Below, in pieces: positions 23,665-31,867 of a stretch of 42,720 nucleotides of DNA (position 1 is its first letter; each line of letters opens with the position of its first letter). The notes beneath the pieces were generated by a model. That model was not told where the DNA came from, did not search any database, and saw only the letters and a program-made list of their open reading frames with translations. Origin of the DNA: Emticicia sp. (GTDB taxonomy: Bacteria > Bacteroidota > Bacteroidia > Cytophagales > Spirosomataceae); the NCBI GenBank assembly GCA_017495105.1, contig JAFEIL010000147.1:1-42720 (forward strand). The letters run 5' to 3'. The position numbers and the translations under genes were made by a program.

Positions 23665-25209
23665 TTATTTTTTCTTGAAGTAATCAATCACAGCCTTACG
23701 AATATCATTTCTGATATCGCTTTCGGGAAATGTATCAATTATTGAAATCACATCAGGGTTTTGTTTGGTGAAGAATCCTAAATTTCGCTCTTTACCTGAA
23801 AACAAGAAATCGCTTGTAATGATGTTGTATTCTTGATTTACATCCAATAATTTTCCGTCGATTTTCCATTCTTTTTTAGCTTCATCGTAGGTAATTTTTT
23901 TCCATTGCAAATAACCACCACTGCCTTTATTTTCTAAGCCAGTTTGTAGCACTCTTTCAAGTAAGCGTCCACGAAGTTTTATCTCAACCAATTTTCCACC
24001 AAAAGGCAAAATACGAAGTACATCAAGTTGCGTAAGTTTTCCCGAGACATTATCATCAATACGAATCGAACCACCATTGAAGAATGCACAATCAAACTTA
24101 TTTGAGGATGAAGCCAATAAAGCATTATTTATCATGCTTCCCATGTTTCCTTGCCTATTACGCACTACAGTTTCGTGACCATCAAGGGGCTCTTTCAAAT
24201 CAGCAATTACTTCATCTTTATTCAATCCAATTGCCTTAAACGCTCCATCTTGAATATCTTCCCATTTTTTTACAACTACAGCAGTCATTGGTTCATCAGC
24301 AATTGTATTGTCGATTTTCTTTAATTCAGATTTCACATCAACTTTACCAGTACCTTTATTAAAGGTAATTCGGTGAATATAAGCAGTTTTGGCATTAGCA
24401 TCTGCCTTTGCCATGACAACACTTCCGATTTGCTCCCGCATATTATCATGGTCGTGTCCGCCCATGAGCAGCTTCACATTTGGCAACATTTCCGCCAGCT
24501 TGATATCGTCGACTTTATTGAGGTGCGTAATTCCTACCACAAAATCACACTTTGGCTCTAACTCAGCATAAGCCTTTTTGGCAGCCTCGAAGAAATCTTC
24601 ATATAAAACAAAATCTTTTTTATTTGATGGCAATAAAACCCCAAACATACCTACTTTTACTTCGTCGCCATTGGAATTTTTGAAAGTCAAAATTGTTGTT
24701 TTCAAGAAAGGTACTTTCACACCATCAACTACTTTTCCGAACGGTACGTATTCGTCTTTTACTTTCTCTAAAGCATTAGTATTCAGCCAATTAAACTTCG
24801 ATTCGTTGATGCGTTCTTGTAAATCTTTTTGGTCTAAATCAAATTCATGATTTCCCAAACAAACCCAATCTACTCCAACGGTATTCATCACATCAATCAT
24901 CTGTTTTCCTTTTATACCTTTTCCTTCATAACGAAGTGTTCCAATGACCGATGGACTTAGGAAATCGCCCGAAAGAACAGTTACAGTATTTGGGTTTTCT
25001 TTCAATAAATCTTGACGTACAGTAGCTACACGAGCCATACCTCCAACTTTACCATTATCAAGTGGTGAAATTTCATAAACATCATTGAGATGAAGGAAAG
25101 TCACAGAAACATCATTTTGGCTATTTGTGAAATTGTTTTTTGAAGTCTTTGCTGTTCTACAAGCAACCGACACCACCAAAAGCAGTATTATTAGAGAGAG
25201 CTTCTTCAT
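23665..25209 (-). CDS. Lipoprotein 5'-nucleotidase / metallophosphatase (UshA-like)
   Basis: 514 aa with both domains. A lipobox (VSVAC, Cys17) predicts a lipoprotein. The N-terminal metallophosphoesterase domain has LNDVYEI (D43), GDFLSPS (81-87), GNHEFD (119-124), H229 and GGHDHD (250-255). The C-terminal 5'-nucleotidase domain has FFNGGSIR and LPFGGKLVEIKLRG. In UshA the first motif is NDxHG; here the His position is Tyr45, as in a recognised NDVYEI sub-group, so metal binding may differ. It would dephosphorylate nucleotides or related esters in the periplasm or at the surface. It precedes porQ in the same transcript. A TACTTTTG -7 motif lies 41 bp upstream. Confidence 0.9.
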   Translation of the reverse strand: MKKLSLIILLLVVSVACRTAKTSKNNFTNSQNDVSVTFLHLNDVYEISPLDNGKVGGMARVATVRQDLLKENPNTVTVLSGDFLSPSVIGTLRYEGKGIKGKQMIDVMNTVGVDWVCLGNHEFDLDQKDLQERINESKFNWLNTNALEKVKDEYVPFGKVVDGVKVPFLKTTILTFKNSNGDEVKVGMFGVLLPSNKKDFVLYEDFFEAAKKAYAELEPKCDFVVGITHLNKVDDIKLAEMLPNVKLLMGGHDHDNMREQIGSVVMAKADANAKTAYIHRITFNKGTGKVDVKSELKKIDNTIADEPMTAVVVKKWEDIQDGAFKAIGLNKDEVIADLKEPLDGHETVVRNRQGNMGSMINNALLASSSNKFDCAFFNGGSIRIDDNVSGKLTQLDVLRILPFGGKLVEIKLRGRLLERVLQTGLENKGSGGYLQWKKITYDEAKKEWKIDGKLLDVNQEYNIITSDFLFSGKERNLGFFTKQNPDVISIIDTFPESDIRNDIRKAVIDYFKKK

Positions 25210-25249
25210 AATTATTGATTTATTATAAAAATAGGTATTATATTTTTAA

Positions 25250-25257
25250 CAAAAGTA
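25250..25257 (-). promoter_or_regulatory. Putative -7 element of the 5'-nucleotidase/porQ operon
   Basis: TACTTTTG on the minus strand, 41 bp from the ATG. No clear -33 TTG partner was found. Confidence 0.4.
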
Positions 25258-25763
25258 ATCTAAAAAATCACTAGATAAAACCTATATTTATCTTTAAAGC
25301 TGCGTTTTATTGATATTGGATAAAAATAAAACGAGCCGTATTTTTGAAAAATACAACATTTTGTATCGATTAAAAAACAACTTTAAACTACAACTTTATC
25401 AAAATAACAACAAGACTAAATACTTACTTTGCCCCAAATTGGTTTCAAAGTGTCATTGATAGCATTCGAATCTAAACCTTTAAGTTAAAGCTTATTCGGT
25501 GAAGAAATTGTGGCGTTTTTTTGAGCAAAAGTTTAATACAAATTCACAAAAATACCAGCGAAAGTGCAATTATTGATATTTTCATAGGTCGTTTTGTAGA
25601 GAAATCACTTTTCAGCCAATCGATTTCTGCAAATCAATTATAGTTAAAAGGCATAAACAAACCAAATTGTGGAAATATTCAATTTAATTGGCATAAAATA
25701 GGTAGAGACGTTGCAGTGCAACGTCTCTACGGGGCGAAAAAAATAAATATTATATCAAAACAA
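25258..25763. other. Gene-free gap with one palindromic repeat
   Basis: About 500 bp between the 5'-nucleotidase start and the kinase stop. Apart from the palindrome at 25702-25730 I see no open frame, terminator or motif. Confidence 0.5.
25702..25730. repeat. Perfect palindrome (14-bp arms)
   Basis: Arms GTAGAGACGTTGCA and TGCAACGTCTCTAC enclose one base. A similar palindrome is, from memory, widespread in intergenic regions of Bacteroidota and cyanobacteria. A degenerate relative lies at 6628-6652. It follows the kinase stop and may also act as its transcript end. Confidence 0.85.
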
Positions 25764-27131
25764 TCAAACCAACTCACCTTTCAAGTGCTTCGGAGTTAAC
25801 CAATCAGGTTTAGTGGTTTTGATTTCGGCTTTCAAATCATTCAAAATTGTATAAAGTCCAAAATAGGTACGATTTACGTACAAACCATGTTGCGAACCAC
25901 GTGCCGCCTTCGCATCTTTCAATTCTGGTAATTTCGCAACATATTCAAAGAAATTATAAATTTCATCAACATAACCCGCTTGTCCAAAATCAAAAGTATT
26001 TGAGTTGAAAGGACGACCGAGCAATTCAATCATTTTCTTGAATAAATCTGAGAAAAACACCCTATTTTTTGGTGAATCTTCTTCCACAATAAAATCTAAA
26101 ACCCAGAAAATTCTCTGAATTTCAGCTTCGTCTTGTAGCGTATCGGGGTTTATTAAGGCAAAATAATTATCATAATAATCTTCTGGAATCACTTTAACGC
26201 AACCAAAATCAATTACGCCTAAACGGCCATCGGGAGTCATTAAAAAATTTCCCGGATGTGGGTCAGCATGTACTTGGCGAAGCGTGTGCATCTGATAATC
26301 ATAGAAATCCCAAAGTGCTTGTCCGATTCGGTTTCGCACTTCCTGCGAAGGATTTGTATCTAAAAACTCTTTCAAATGTTGACCCTCAATCCAATCCATC
26401 GTCAAGATTCTTTTCGACGAATATTCTGGGTAATATTTCGGAAAAAACAAATCTGGAATATGACAACATGCATTTGTAATTTCGACCGAACGCTGCAATT
26501 CTAAATCATAATTTGATTCTTCGAGCAACTTTTCTTCAACTTCTTTGAAATATCGGTCAATTTCGGCATCATTTAGGTTCAATAATTGCACTGCCAACGG
26601 ACGAGCCATCTTCAAATCTGAACTAATACTATCAGCAATGCCTGGATATTGAATTTTAACGGCCAATTTTTTGCCATTCTTTTCAGCCTTATGCACTTGT
26701 CCGATTGAAGCGGCATTTTCGGCTTTCAAATCAAACTTATCAAACATATCCGTAGGCGATTTATCAAAAAATTTCTTAAAAGTCTTGATAACCAAAGGTG
26801 CAGACAAAGGCGGTGCCGAATATTGTGACATGGCAAATTTGTCGGTATAAGCACGAGGCAAAAGGTTTTTATCCATGCTCATCATTTGAGCTACCTTCAA
26901 TGCACTTCCTTTCAAATTGCTGAGTGTATCATATACATCAGTGGCATTGTCTTGGTGTAATTGCTCTTTCGTGAGTGATGGGTCAAAGATTTTTTTGCTG
27001 TAATGTTTGATATAATTACCGCCAACTTTAACGCCTGCTTTGGCAAATTGCGTAGCACGAGCAACTTTCGATGTGGGGATACTTTCTTGTGAATTCATAA
27101 GATTGTGGAGCGAATCTCCAGATTCGTTCAT
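25764..27131 (-). CDS. ABC1/UbiB/AarF family atypical protein kinase-like protein
   Basis: 455 aa. ABC1 features appear in order: the KxGQ-type motif as KVAQ (79-82, with Ala for Gly), NAASIGQVHKA (139-148), the ATP-binding lysine K159 in VKIQYP, the HADPHPGN catalytic loop (288-295) and IDFG (307-310). Family members (UbiB, COQ8/ADCK3) are ATPases that support isoprenoid quinone or other lipid metabolism at membranes. No C-terminal membrane helices are obvious here. It is the last gene of a three-gene operon after a TetR-fold protein and an MpaB/DUF2236 protein, with a 41-bp gap. The context suggests lipid or isoprenoid chemistry; the substrate is unknown. Confidence 0.92.
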   Translation of the reverse strand: MNESGDSLHNLMNSQESIPTSKVARATQFAKAGVKVGGNYIKHYSKKIFDPSLTKEQLHQDNATDVYDTLSNLKGSALKVAQMMSMDKNLLPRAYTDKFAMSQYSAPPLSAPLVIKTFKKFFDKSPTDMFDKFDLKAENAASIGQVHKAEKNGKKLAVKIQYPGIADSISSDLKMARPLAVQLLNLNDAEIDRYFKEVEEKLLEESNYDLELQRSVEITNACCHIPDLFFPKYYPEYSSKRILTMDWIEGQHLKEFLDTNPSQEVRNRIGQALWDFYDYQMHTLRQVHADPHPGNFLMTPDGRLGVIDFGCVKVIPEDYYDNYFALINPDTLQDEAEIQRIFWVLDFIVEEDSPKNRVFFSDLFKKMIELLGRPFNSNTFDFGQAGYVDEIYNFFEYVAKLPELKDAKAARGSQHGLYVNRTYFGLYTILNDLKAEIKTTKPDWLTPKHLKGELV

Positions 27132-27172
27132 TTTAATAAATTATTTGACGAGTCAGGAAACCCATCATATTA

Positions 27173-27814
27173 TTACTTTCTATTTTGAAAAATAAACTTT
27201 CCTAAATCAAATAACGAATCGAGTGGCGAACGACCTAATAAATCGAAAGCCGTATTAACTGTTTTCTCAATCATGGTATCGGTTTTCTCGAATGATTTAC
27301 TTGTATCTTTTATCCAAAAATCAAGGATAAATAAGGTTTTCGCCCAAAATAAATCAGGATAACGCTGCATTAGTTGCGGAATCGGGCGTTGTTCAACCTC
27401 ACGAGTTTCACGGGCTTCCATCAAAAGTTCGTTTAAATAATCGTAAAACGAAGCCTTAAAATCAACTAACTGCACATTCCGTTTAGTATAAATTGGCTTA
27501 TCGAAACCTTCATAAGATTTCAAAATATAGCTACGATTTTTCTTTAAAGTCTCAATCCATGTATAAAGGAAAGCCAGTAATTTCTCACGAACTGAATAAT
27601 TTTGATATACTTCTTCACGCTCGGCGGCGGCACGGGCTTCAATAAATAAAGCTTTCCAGATCTCACTTTCAATTTGAGGAAAAGATGAATATTCATCATA
27701 AAAATCCTCTTCTTTAATTTTCAATTTCTTGCAAAAAGCATAAACCGATTCTGGTTCTTTACCATTATCAAGAACATATTCTGTGTATGCTTGTCTGATT
27801 TTTTCTTGTGTCAT
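27173..27814 (-). CDS. TetR-fold protein (TetR_C domain; COQ9-like role possible)
   Basis: 213 aa, all helical. Residues 1-50 look like a TetR-type N-terminal HTH (MTQEKIRQAYTEYVLDNGKE, then YAFCKKLKIKEEDFYDEY), and the remainder is a long helical ligand/dimer domain. Two readings are possible. It may be a repressor of its own operon, and an 18-bp palindrome lies just upstream of its ATG. Alternatively, since COQ9 has a TetR fold and works beside the ABC1 protein COQ8, it may be a lipid-binding partner of the downstream ABC1 gene product. The HTH is short and weakly basic, which leaves both open. Middle gene of the operon. Confidence 0.75.
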   Translation of the reverse strand: MTQEKIRQAYTEYVLDNGKEPESVYAFCKKLKIKEEDFYDEYSSFPQIESEIWKALFIEARAAAEREEVYQNYSVREKLLAFLYTWIETLKKNRSYILKSYEGFDKPIYTKRNVQLVDFKASFYDYLNELLMEARETREVEQRPIPQLMQRYPDLFWAKTLFILDFWIKDTSKSFEKTDTMIEKTVNTAFDLLGRSPLDSLFDLGKFIFQNRK

Positions 27815-27824
27815 AATATGCAGA

Positions 27825-27842
27825 ACAGGTTGGCCAACCTGT
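27825..27842. promoter_or_regulatory. 18-bp perfect palindrome upstream of the TetR-fold gene
   Basis: ACAGGTTGGCCAACCTGT, centred about 20 bp before the ATG at 27814. Size and symmetry suit a TetR-type operator, but it could also be a mobile palindromic element. Confidence 0.45.
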
Positions 27843-27883
27843 AAGTTAAAGAGAAAACGTTTTAGACTAAATGTCGTTGGCGA

Positions 27884-27902
27884 AACAAGTTAAAAACTTG
27901 TT
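27884..27902. repeat. Inverted repeat after the DUF2236 gene
   Basis: AACAAGTT and AACTTGTT flank a 3-base spacer, 7 bp past the DUF2236 stop. It may be a weak transcript-processing hairpin; no T-run follows. Confidence 0.5.
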
Positions 27903-27908
27903 CAACAA

Positions 27909-28877
27909 TTAAAAAAATTTCGACATCAAAACCGATGTTGTGTTATATACTTTCAACAAAGTGTTTGGGATATTTGTTTCGGCAATGCCCAGCATTTTGG
28001 CATATTTTTCACCGAGCAGCATTCTAGACTGCGATTGTAGTAAATTGGCTGTAATTTCGCTTGGTGCAAACGAACGAATAACTTGCATCAAAGAAGCTGT
28101 TAGTTCCTGCCCTTCAACAGATTGCCTAAATTGTCGTTCGGCAATTAGCTTATCAATTTTTACTGCTTCCAAATAACATTCAGGCATAATTTCTTGCTTT
28201 AAACCTAACAAATAACCAATGACATTCCAAGTATTAATGTAAGCATCTTCATAAGTCTTATCAACCGAATATCCTATTTTTTCCATTCCACGCAAAACCA
28301 CAAGCGAAAAAGCTAGATTGGTTCCTAACATATCTTCTTGGTTTATCGGATATCCCCAAGCCAAATCCCATTGTTTGCTATGATGCGTAAAATATCGGAT
28401 GGATGCATGCAAAAGTCTGACTTTCAAGCAAATAGCAAATATCCGTTTGCTTTGCCAATTATCATAATTCATTACTTCTTTCAAGAAATTTCCAGTTTCG
28501 AGTAAGCGTTTATAAGTATCTTTTCTGATTCTTTCAGATAAATACAAGACTTTTGCCCCATCTGCACCCAAATAGCAATAAGGTAAAGAATAGAGCCCTA
28601 AAATCAATCCAATATTTTGTTGATTTTCTCGGTAAAAATCGGTAGCACGAATAAGTTTTTTTTTGTCATAAAAACCTGGTAATAAAGCATTTGAACACAA
28701 AAACGATTGAAGAACTGGGGATTGATTTTCAAAACTAAGATTTTGATAATCAGACAAAAATGACATCAGTTGTCGTAACGAAGCTATTCCATTTTGTTCA
28801 ACAATTTGGTCGATTATTTCATCAGCCTCTTTATCGCCCAAAGCTCTATATTTGCTCAACTCTATTTTACTAATCAT
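27909..28877 (-). CDS. MpaB/DUF2236 family oxygenase-like protein
   Basis: 322 aa. The DUF2236 core is clear: KVRLLHASIRYF (R154, H157, R161), then W-x-x-x-WGYPINQEDMLGTN (175-183 around GYPINQEDM) and the ITNTWNVIGYLLG-like segment (AYINTWNVIGYLLGL). The domain includes latex-clearing protein and fungal MpaB, haem enzymes that cleave isoprenoid chains. The binding residues here look conserved, but no activity can be assumed. No signal peptide is seen. First gene of an operon with a TetR-fold protein and an ABC1/UbiB-like kinase, an arrangement suggesting isoprenoid or lipid oxidation. No TAnnTTTG motif was found upstream. Confidence 0.82.
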   Translation of the reverse strand: MISKIELSKYRALGDKEADEIIDQIVEQNGIASLRQLMSFLSDYQNLSFENQSPVLQSFLCSNALLPGFYDKKKLIRATDFYRENQQNIGLILGLYSLPYCYLGADGAKVLYLSERIRKDTYKRLLETGNFLKEVMNYDNWQSKRIFAICLKVRLLHASIRYFTHHSKQWDLAWGYPINQEDMLGTNLAFSLVVLRGMEKIGYSVDKTYEDAYINTWNVIGYLLGLKQEIMPECYLEAVKIDKLIAERQFRQSVEGQELTASLMQVIRSFAPSEITANLLQSQSRMLLGEKYAKMLGIAETNIPNTLLKVYNTTSVLMSKFF

Positions 28878-28944
28878 ACATTTTTTGTCTATGATTACTA
28901 AACGTTTTGATAATCCAAAGTGTTCGATTCAATAATTTTTTTAT

Positions 28945-28952
28945 TAAATTTG
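28945..28952 (+). promoter_or_regulatory. Putative -7 element of the lipoprotein gene
   Basis: TAAATTTG fits TAnnTTTG, 100 bp before the ATG at 29052. It lies downstream of a GTG at 28920 that would extend the frame, so that upstream start is unlikely. Confidence 0.4.
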
Positions 28953-29051
28953 CTTATTGGCAAGTTTATTGATGGATTTTGGTTGAACAATAAATTGTTA
29001 GTTAAACAAGTTATAGTTTTATTTTTACAACTTTCGATCTCGCACCAACCA

Positions 29052-29867
29052 ATGTTTAAATATAGCCTTATACTAAGTAGCATTCTTTCCAGTTTTATCC
29101 TTCCTTCATGCAATGATAAAGAGATAACGCTCCTAAAAGAAAAACCAGAAACTAACACCGAAAAATTCTGTTATCTAAAATCTGCAGATCATGGCCATGG
29201 TGTGATTTATAATTTAAGTTATAATGCTCAGAATCAATTATCAACTTTTGATGGCTTCCCAGATTTTAATAAAATCAACTTCGAAAACAGTCTTCCTAAG
29301 AAGGTTTATAGCTCCTTTGATCAATCATACTTTATTAGTTATGAATATGATTCGAAAGGAAACCTTACCTTCATTAATTTTCTTGGAAAAGATAGCCGAG
29401 ATAAACCGTTCGAGTTTAAAAGTAAAGTTTATACCAATGCAAAAGAACAAATTGAAAGAATTGACTTAAGGATGCCTGTTTTTGACAATATATTGGTGAC
29501 CACATTTGAATATGATAACAATAACAACATAAAAAAAATGTATTCAATAGAAAATGGAAAAAACAAACTTCTGCTCGAAAACCTAAGTTTTGATGAAAAA
29601 AAATCGCCATATATTAACTCATCGCTCAATAATCTGATGATGTATTTCACGATATTCTCAGCAACTATTGGTGGCGAAAATACTACTTACTTCCATAATA
29701 AAAACAACGTGACATCAACTAAAATCTATAGCAATAGCGGCGACATGACTTATACCTACAAATACGAATACACCGCCGACGGTTATGCCTCAAAAGTGAG
29801 AGTAATAAAAAAACAAAATGGTAAAGAGGAGTCTTATGACGAAAACTTTACCTATACTTGTAAATAA
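29052..29867 (+). CDS. Hypothetical lipoprotein
   Basis: 271 aa from the ATG at 29052. The frame is open to a GTG at 28920, but a promoter-like motif lies between, and the ATG places a lipoprotein signal at the N-terminus (MFKYSLILSSILSSFILPSC, Cys20). The mature part is Asn/Lys/Tyr-rich with repeated beta-strand patterns of the kind F.YD..GN (FEYDNNNNIKKM, YEYDSKGNLTFI, YKYEYTADGYASK). These resemble YD-repeat or DUF4595-type surface proteins common in Bacteroidota. The likely location is the outer membrane. Function unknown. Single gene between divergent operons. Confidence 0.72.
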   Translation: MFKYSLILSSILSSFILPSCNDKEITLLKEKPETNTEKFCYLKSADHGHGVIYNLSYNAQNQLSTFDGFPDFNKINFENSLPKKVYSSFDQSYFISYEYDSKGNLTFINFLGKDSRDKPFEFKSKVYTNAKEQIERIDLRMPVFDNILVTTFEYDNNNNIKKMYSIENGKNKLLLENLSFDEKKSPYINSSLNNLMMYFTIFSATIGGENTTYFHNKNNVTSTKIYSNSGDMTYTYKYEYTADGYASKVRVIKKQNGKEESYDENFTYTCK

Positions 29868-29957
29868 ATTTTAAATCTCAATAAACTAATAATCAGCTAT
29901 TTATAAGTAATTAAATAGATTTGTTTTTTTTAAGCCATAGAATCCACCAAAATTCTG

Positions 29958-29965
29958 TACCTTTG
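29958..29965 (+). promoter_or_regulatory. Putative -7 element of pyrG
   Basis: TACCTTTG, 29 bp before the pyrG ATG. No TTG at the usual distance upstream. Confidence 0.5.
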
Positions 29966-29993
29966 TATCCCGTAATCAAAGACAAAAAACCTC

Positions 29994-31646
29994 ATGTCAG
30001 TACACGGACAAAGCGGCTTGCCGCCCACACGTAACCCAAAGTATATTTTTGTAACGGGCGGCGTAACATCTTCACTCGGTAAAGGAATTATCGCCTCTTC
30101 TCTCGCCAAACTTCTGCAAGCTAGAGGATTATCAGTAACCATTCAAAAGTTTGACCCGTATATCAATGTTGATCCAGGCACACTCAATCCGTACGAACAT
30201 GGCGAATGTTATGTGACCGACGATGGAGCTGAAACTGACCTCGACCTAGGTCACTACGAACGCTTTTTGAATGTACCAACTTCACAAGCAAACAACGTAA
30301 CAACTGGACGCATTTATTATAATGTGATTACGAACGAACGTCGTGGAAATTATCTTGGAAAAACTGTACAAGTAATTCCACACATTACTGACGAAATCAA
30401 GCGTAATATCTTACAATTGGGCGAAACTGGTGAATACGACATAGTTATTACTGAACTAGGTGGTTGCGTTGGTGATATTGAATCATTGCCTTTTGTAGAA
30501 GCGGTTCGTCAGCTAAAATGGGATTTAGGTTCAGATAATCTACTTACGATTCATCTTACCCTTGTGCCATATCTAAGTTCAGCAGGTGAATTAAAAACCA
30601 AACCTACGCAACATTCAGTAAAGATGCTACAAGAGTCAGGCGTTCAGCCAGACATTATCGTTTGTCGCACTGAGCATCCACTTCCAATTGAAATTCGTCG
30701 AAAAATTGCACTTTTTTGTAATGTTGAGCAAAATTCAGTTATCGAAGCAATGGATGCTGAAACAATTTATGATGTGCCGCTTTTGATGCAAAAAGAACGC
30801 CTTGACCAACGTGTACTTTATATGCTTGATATTTATAACGACCAAGATGCTGACATGGAAGAATGGAAAGGCTTTTTAGACAGGTTTAAAAATCCAACCG
30901 AAAATGTTAGAATTGGTTTAGTAGGAAAATACGTTGAACTAAAAGATGCTTATAAATCAATTATAGAGTCATTTATTCATGCAGGAGCGGCCAATAAATG
31001 TAAAGTAACCATCGAATGGATCCATTCTGAAAGCTTACAAATTGATAATAGTGCCGAGAAATTCAAAGGACTTGATGGAGTTTTAGTTGCCCCAGGTTTT
31101 GGTGAGCGTGGAATCGAAGGGAAAATTGCGGCTGTCAGATATGTACGCGAAAACAATATTCCGTTCTTTGGAATTTGTTTGGGAATGCAAATGGCTTGTA
31201 TCGAATTTGCCAGAAATGTAATTGGTTTGGTAGAAGCTCATTCAACCGAAATGCATCCAGAAACTCAATTCCCAGTAATTGATTTGATGGAGGAGCAAAA
31301 AACCGTAACCGACAAAGGCGGTACGATGCGTTTGGGGGCTTATGCTTGCAAAACAAAAGATAAAACCTTGGCTCGTAAAATTTATGGCAAAGCCAACATT
31401 AGTGAGCGTCACCGCCACCGTTGGGAGTTTAATAATAAATATTTAAAAGATTATGAAGCAGCAGGCATGGTAATTTCAGGCGTAAACCAAGAAAGTGGTT
31501 TGGTCGAAATTATTGAGTTGCCTAATCATCCATATTTTATCGGTGTTCAGTTTCACCCAGAATTAAAAAGCACTGTAATGGCTCCTCACCCACTTTTCGT
31601 TAACTTCGTAAAAGCCGCCATTGATTTTTCTAAAACAAAAAAATAA
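29994..31646 (+). CDS. pyrG: CTP synthase
   Basis: 550 aa. The N-terminal synthetase domain opens YIFVTGGVTSSLGKGI and continues with KFDPYINVDPGTLNPYEHGE and DDGAETDLDLGHYERF. The C-terminal class I glutamine amidotransferase domain has APGFGERG and the triad C395 (GICLGMQ), H521 and E523 (QFHPE). It makes CTP from UTP, ATP and glutamine in the cytoplasm. yidC follows 221 bp downstream, a pairing I recall as common in Bacteroidota. The start ATG lies 29 bp from a -7 motif. Confidence 0.98.
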   Translation: MSVHGQSGLPPTRNPKYIFVTGGVTSSLGKGIIASSLAKLLQARGLSVTIQKFDPYINVDPGTLNPYEHGECYVTDDGAETDLDLGHYERFLNVPTSQANNVTTGRIYYNVITNERRGNYLGKTVQVIPHITDEIKRNILQLGETGEYDIVITELGGCVGDIESLPFVEAVRQLKWDLGSDNLLTIHLTLVPYLSSAGELKTKPTQHSVKMLQESGVQPDIIVCRTEHPLPIEIRRKIALFCNVEQNSVIEAMDAETIYDVPLLMQKERLDQRVLYMLDIYNDQDADMEEWKGFLDRFKNPTENVRIGLVGKYVELKDAYKSIIESFIHAGAANKCKVTIEWIHSESLQIDNSAEKFKGLDGVLVAPGFGERGIEGKIAAVRYVRENNIPFFGICLGMQMACIEFARNVIGLVEAHSTEMHPETQFPVIDLMEEQKTVTDKGGTMRLGAYACKTKDKTLARKIYGKANISERHRHRWEFNNKYLKDYEAAGMVISGVNQESGLVEIIELPNHPYFIGVQFHPELKSTVMAPHPLFVNFVKAAIDFSKTKK

Positions 31647-31867
31647 GAAAACCTTAAACTTTCTGAAAATTTCATAAAGTTCAAAGAATATCAGCTCATA
31701 AATCCATAACTTTAACAGTTTCATTGAAGTTATGTGTTATTTAGTGATTAATGGTCTAAGTGTCAGATTCTTGATTAGGATTTATAACTAATCTTTGCGA
31801 ATTTTGTATTACAAGATGGCATCTCTCAGTGAATGTCTTAATATTTTTTACGTATTTTTAAACTTTA

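Noticed and set aside
28920-29051. GTG start giving a longer lipoprotein precursor
   Set aside because: A TAnnTTTG promoter motif lies inside the extension, and the ATG at 29052 places a proper lipoprotein signal at the N-terminus.
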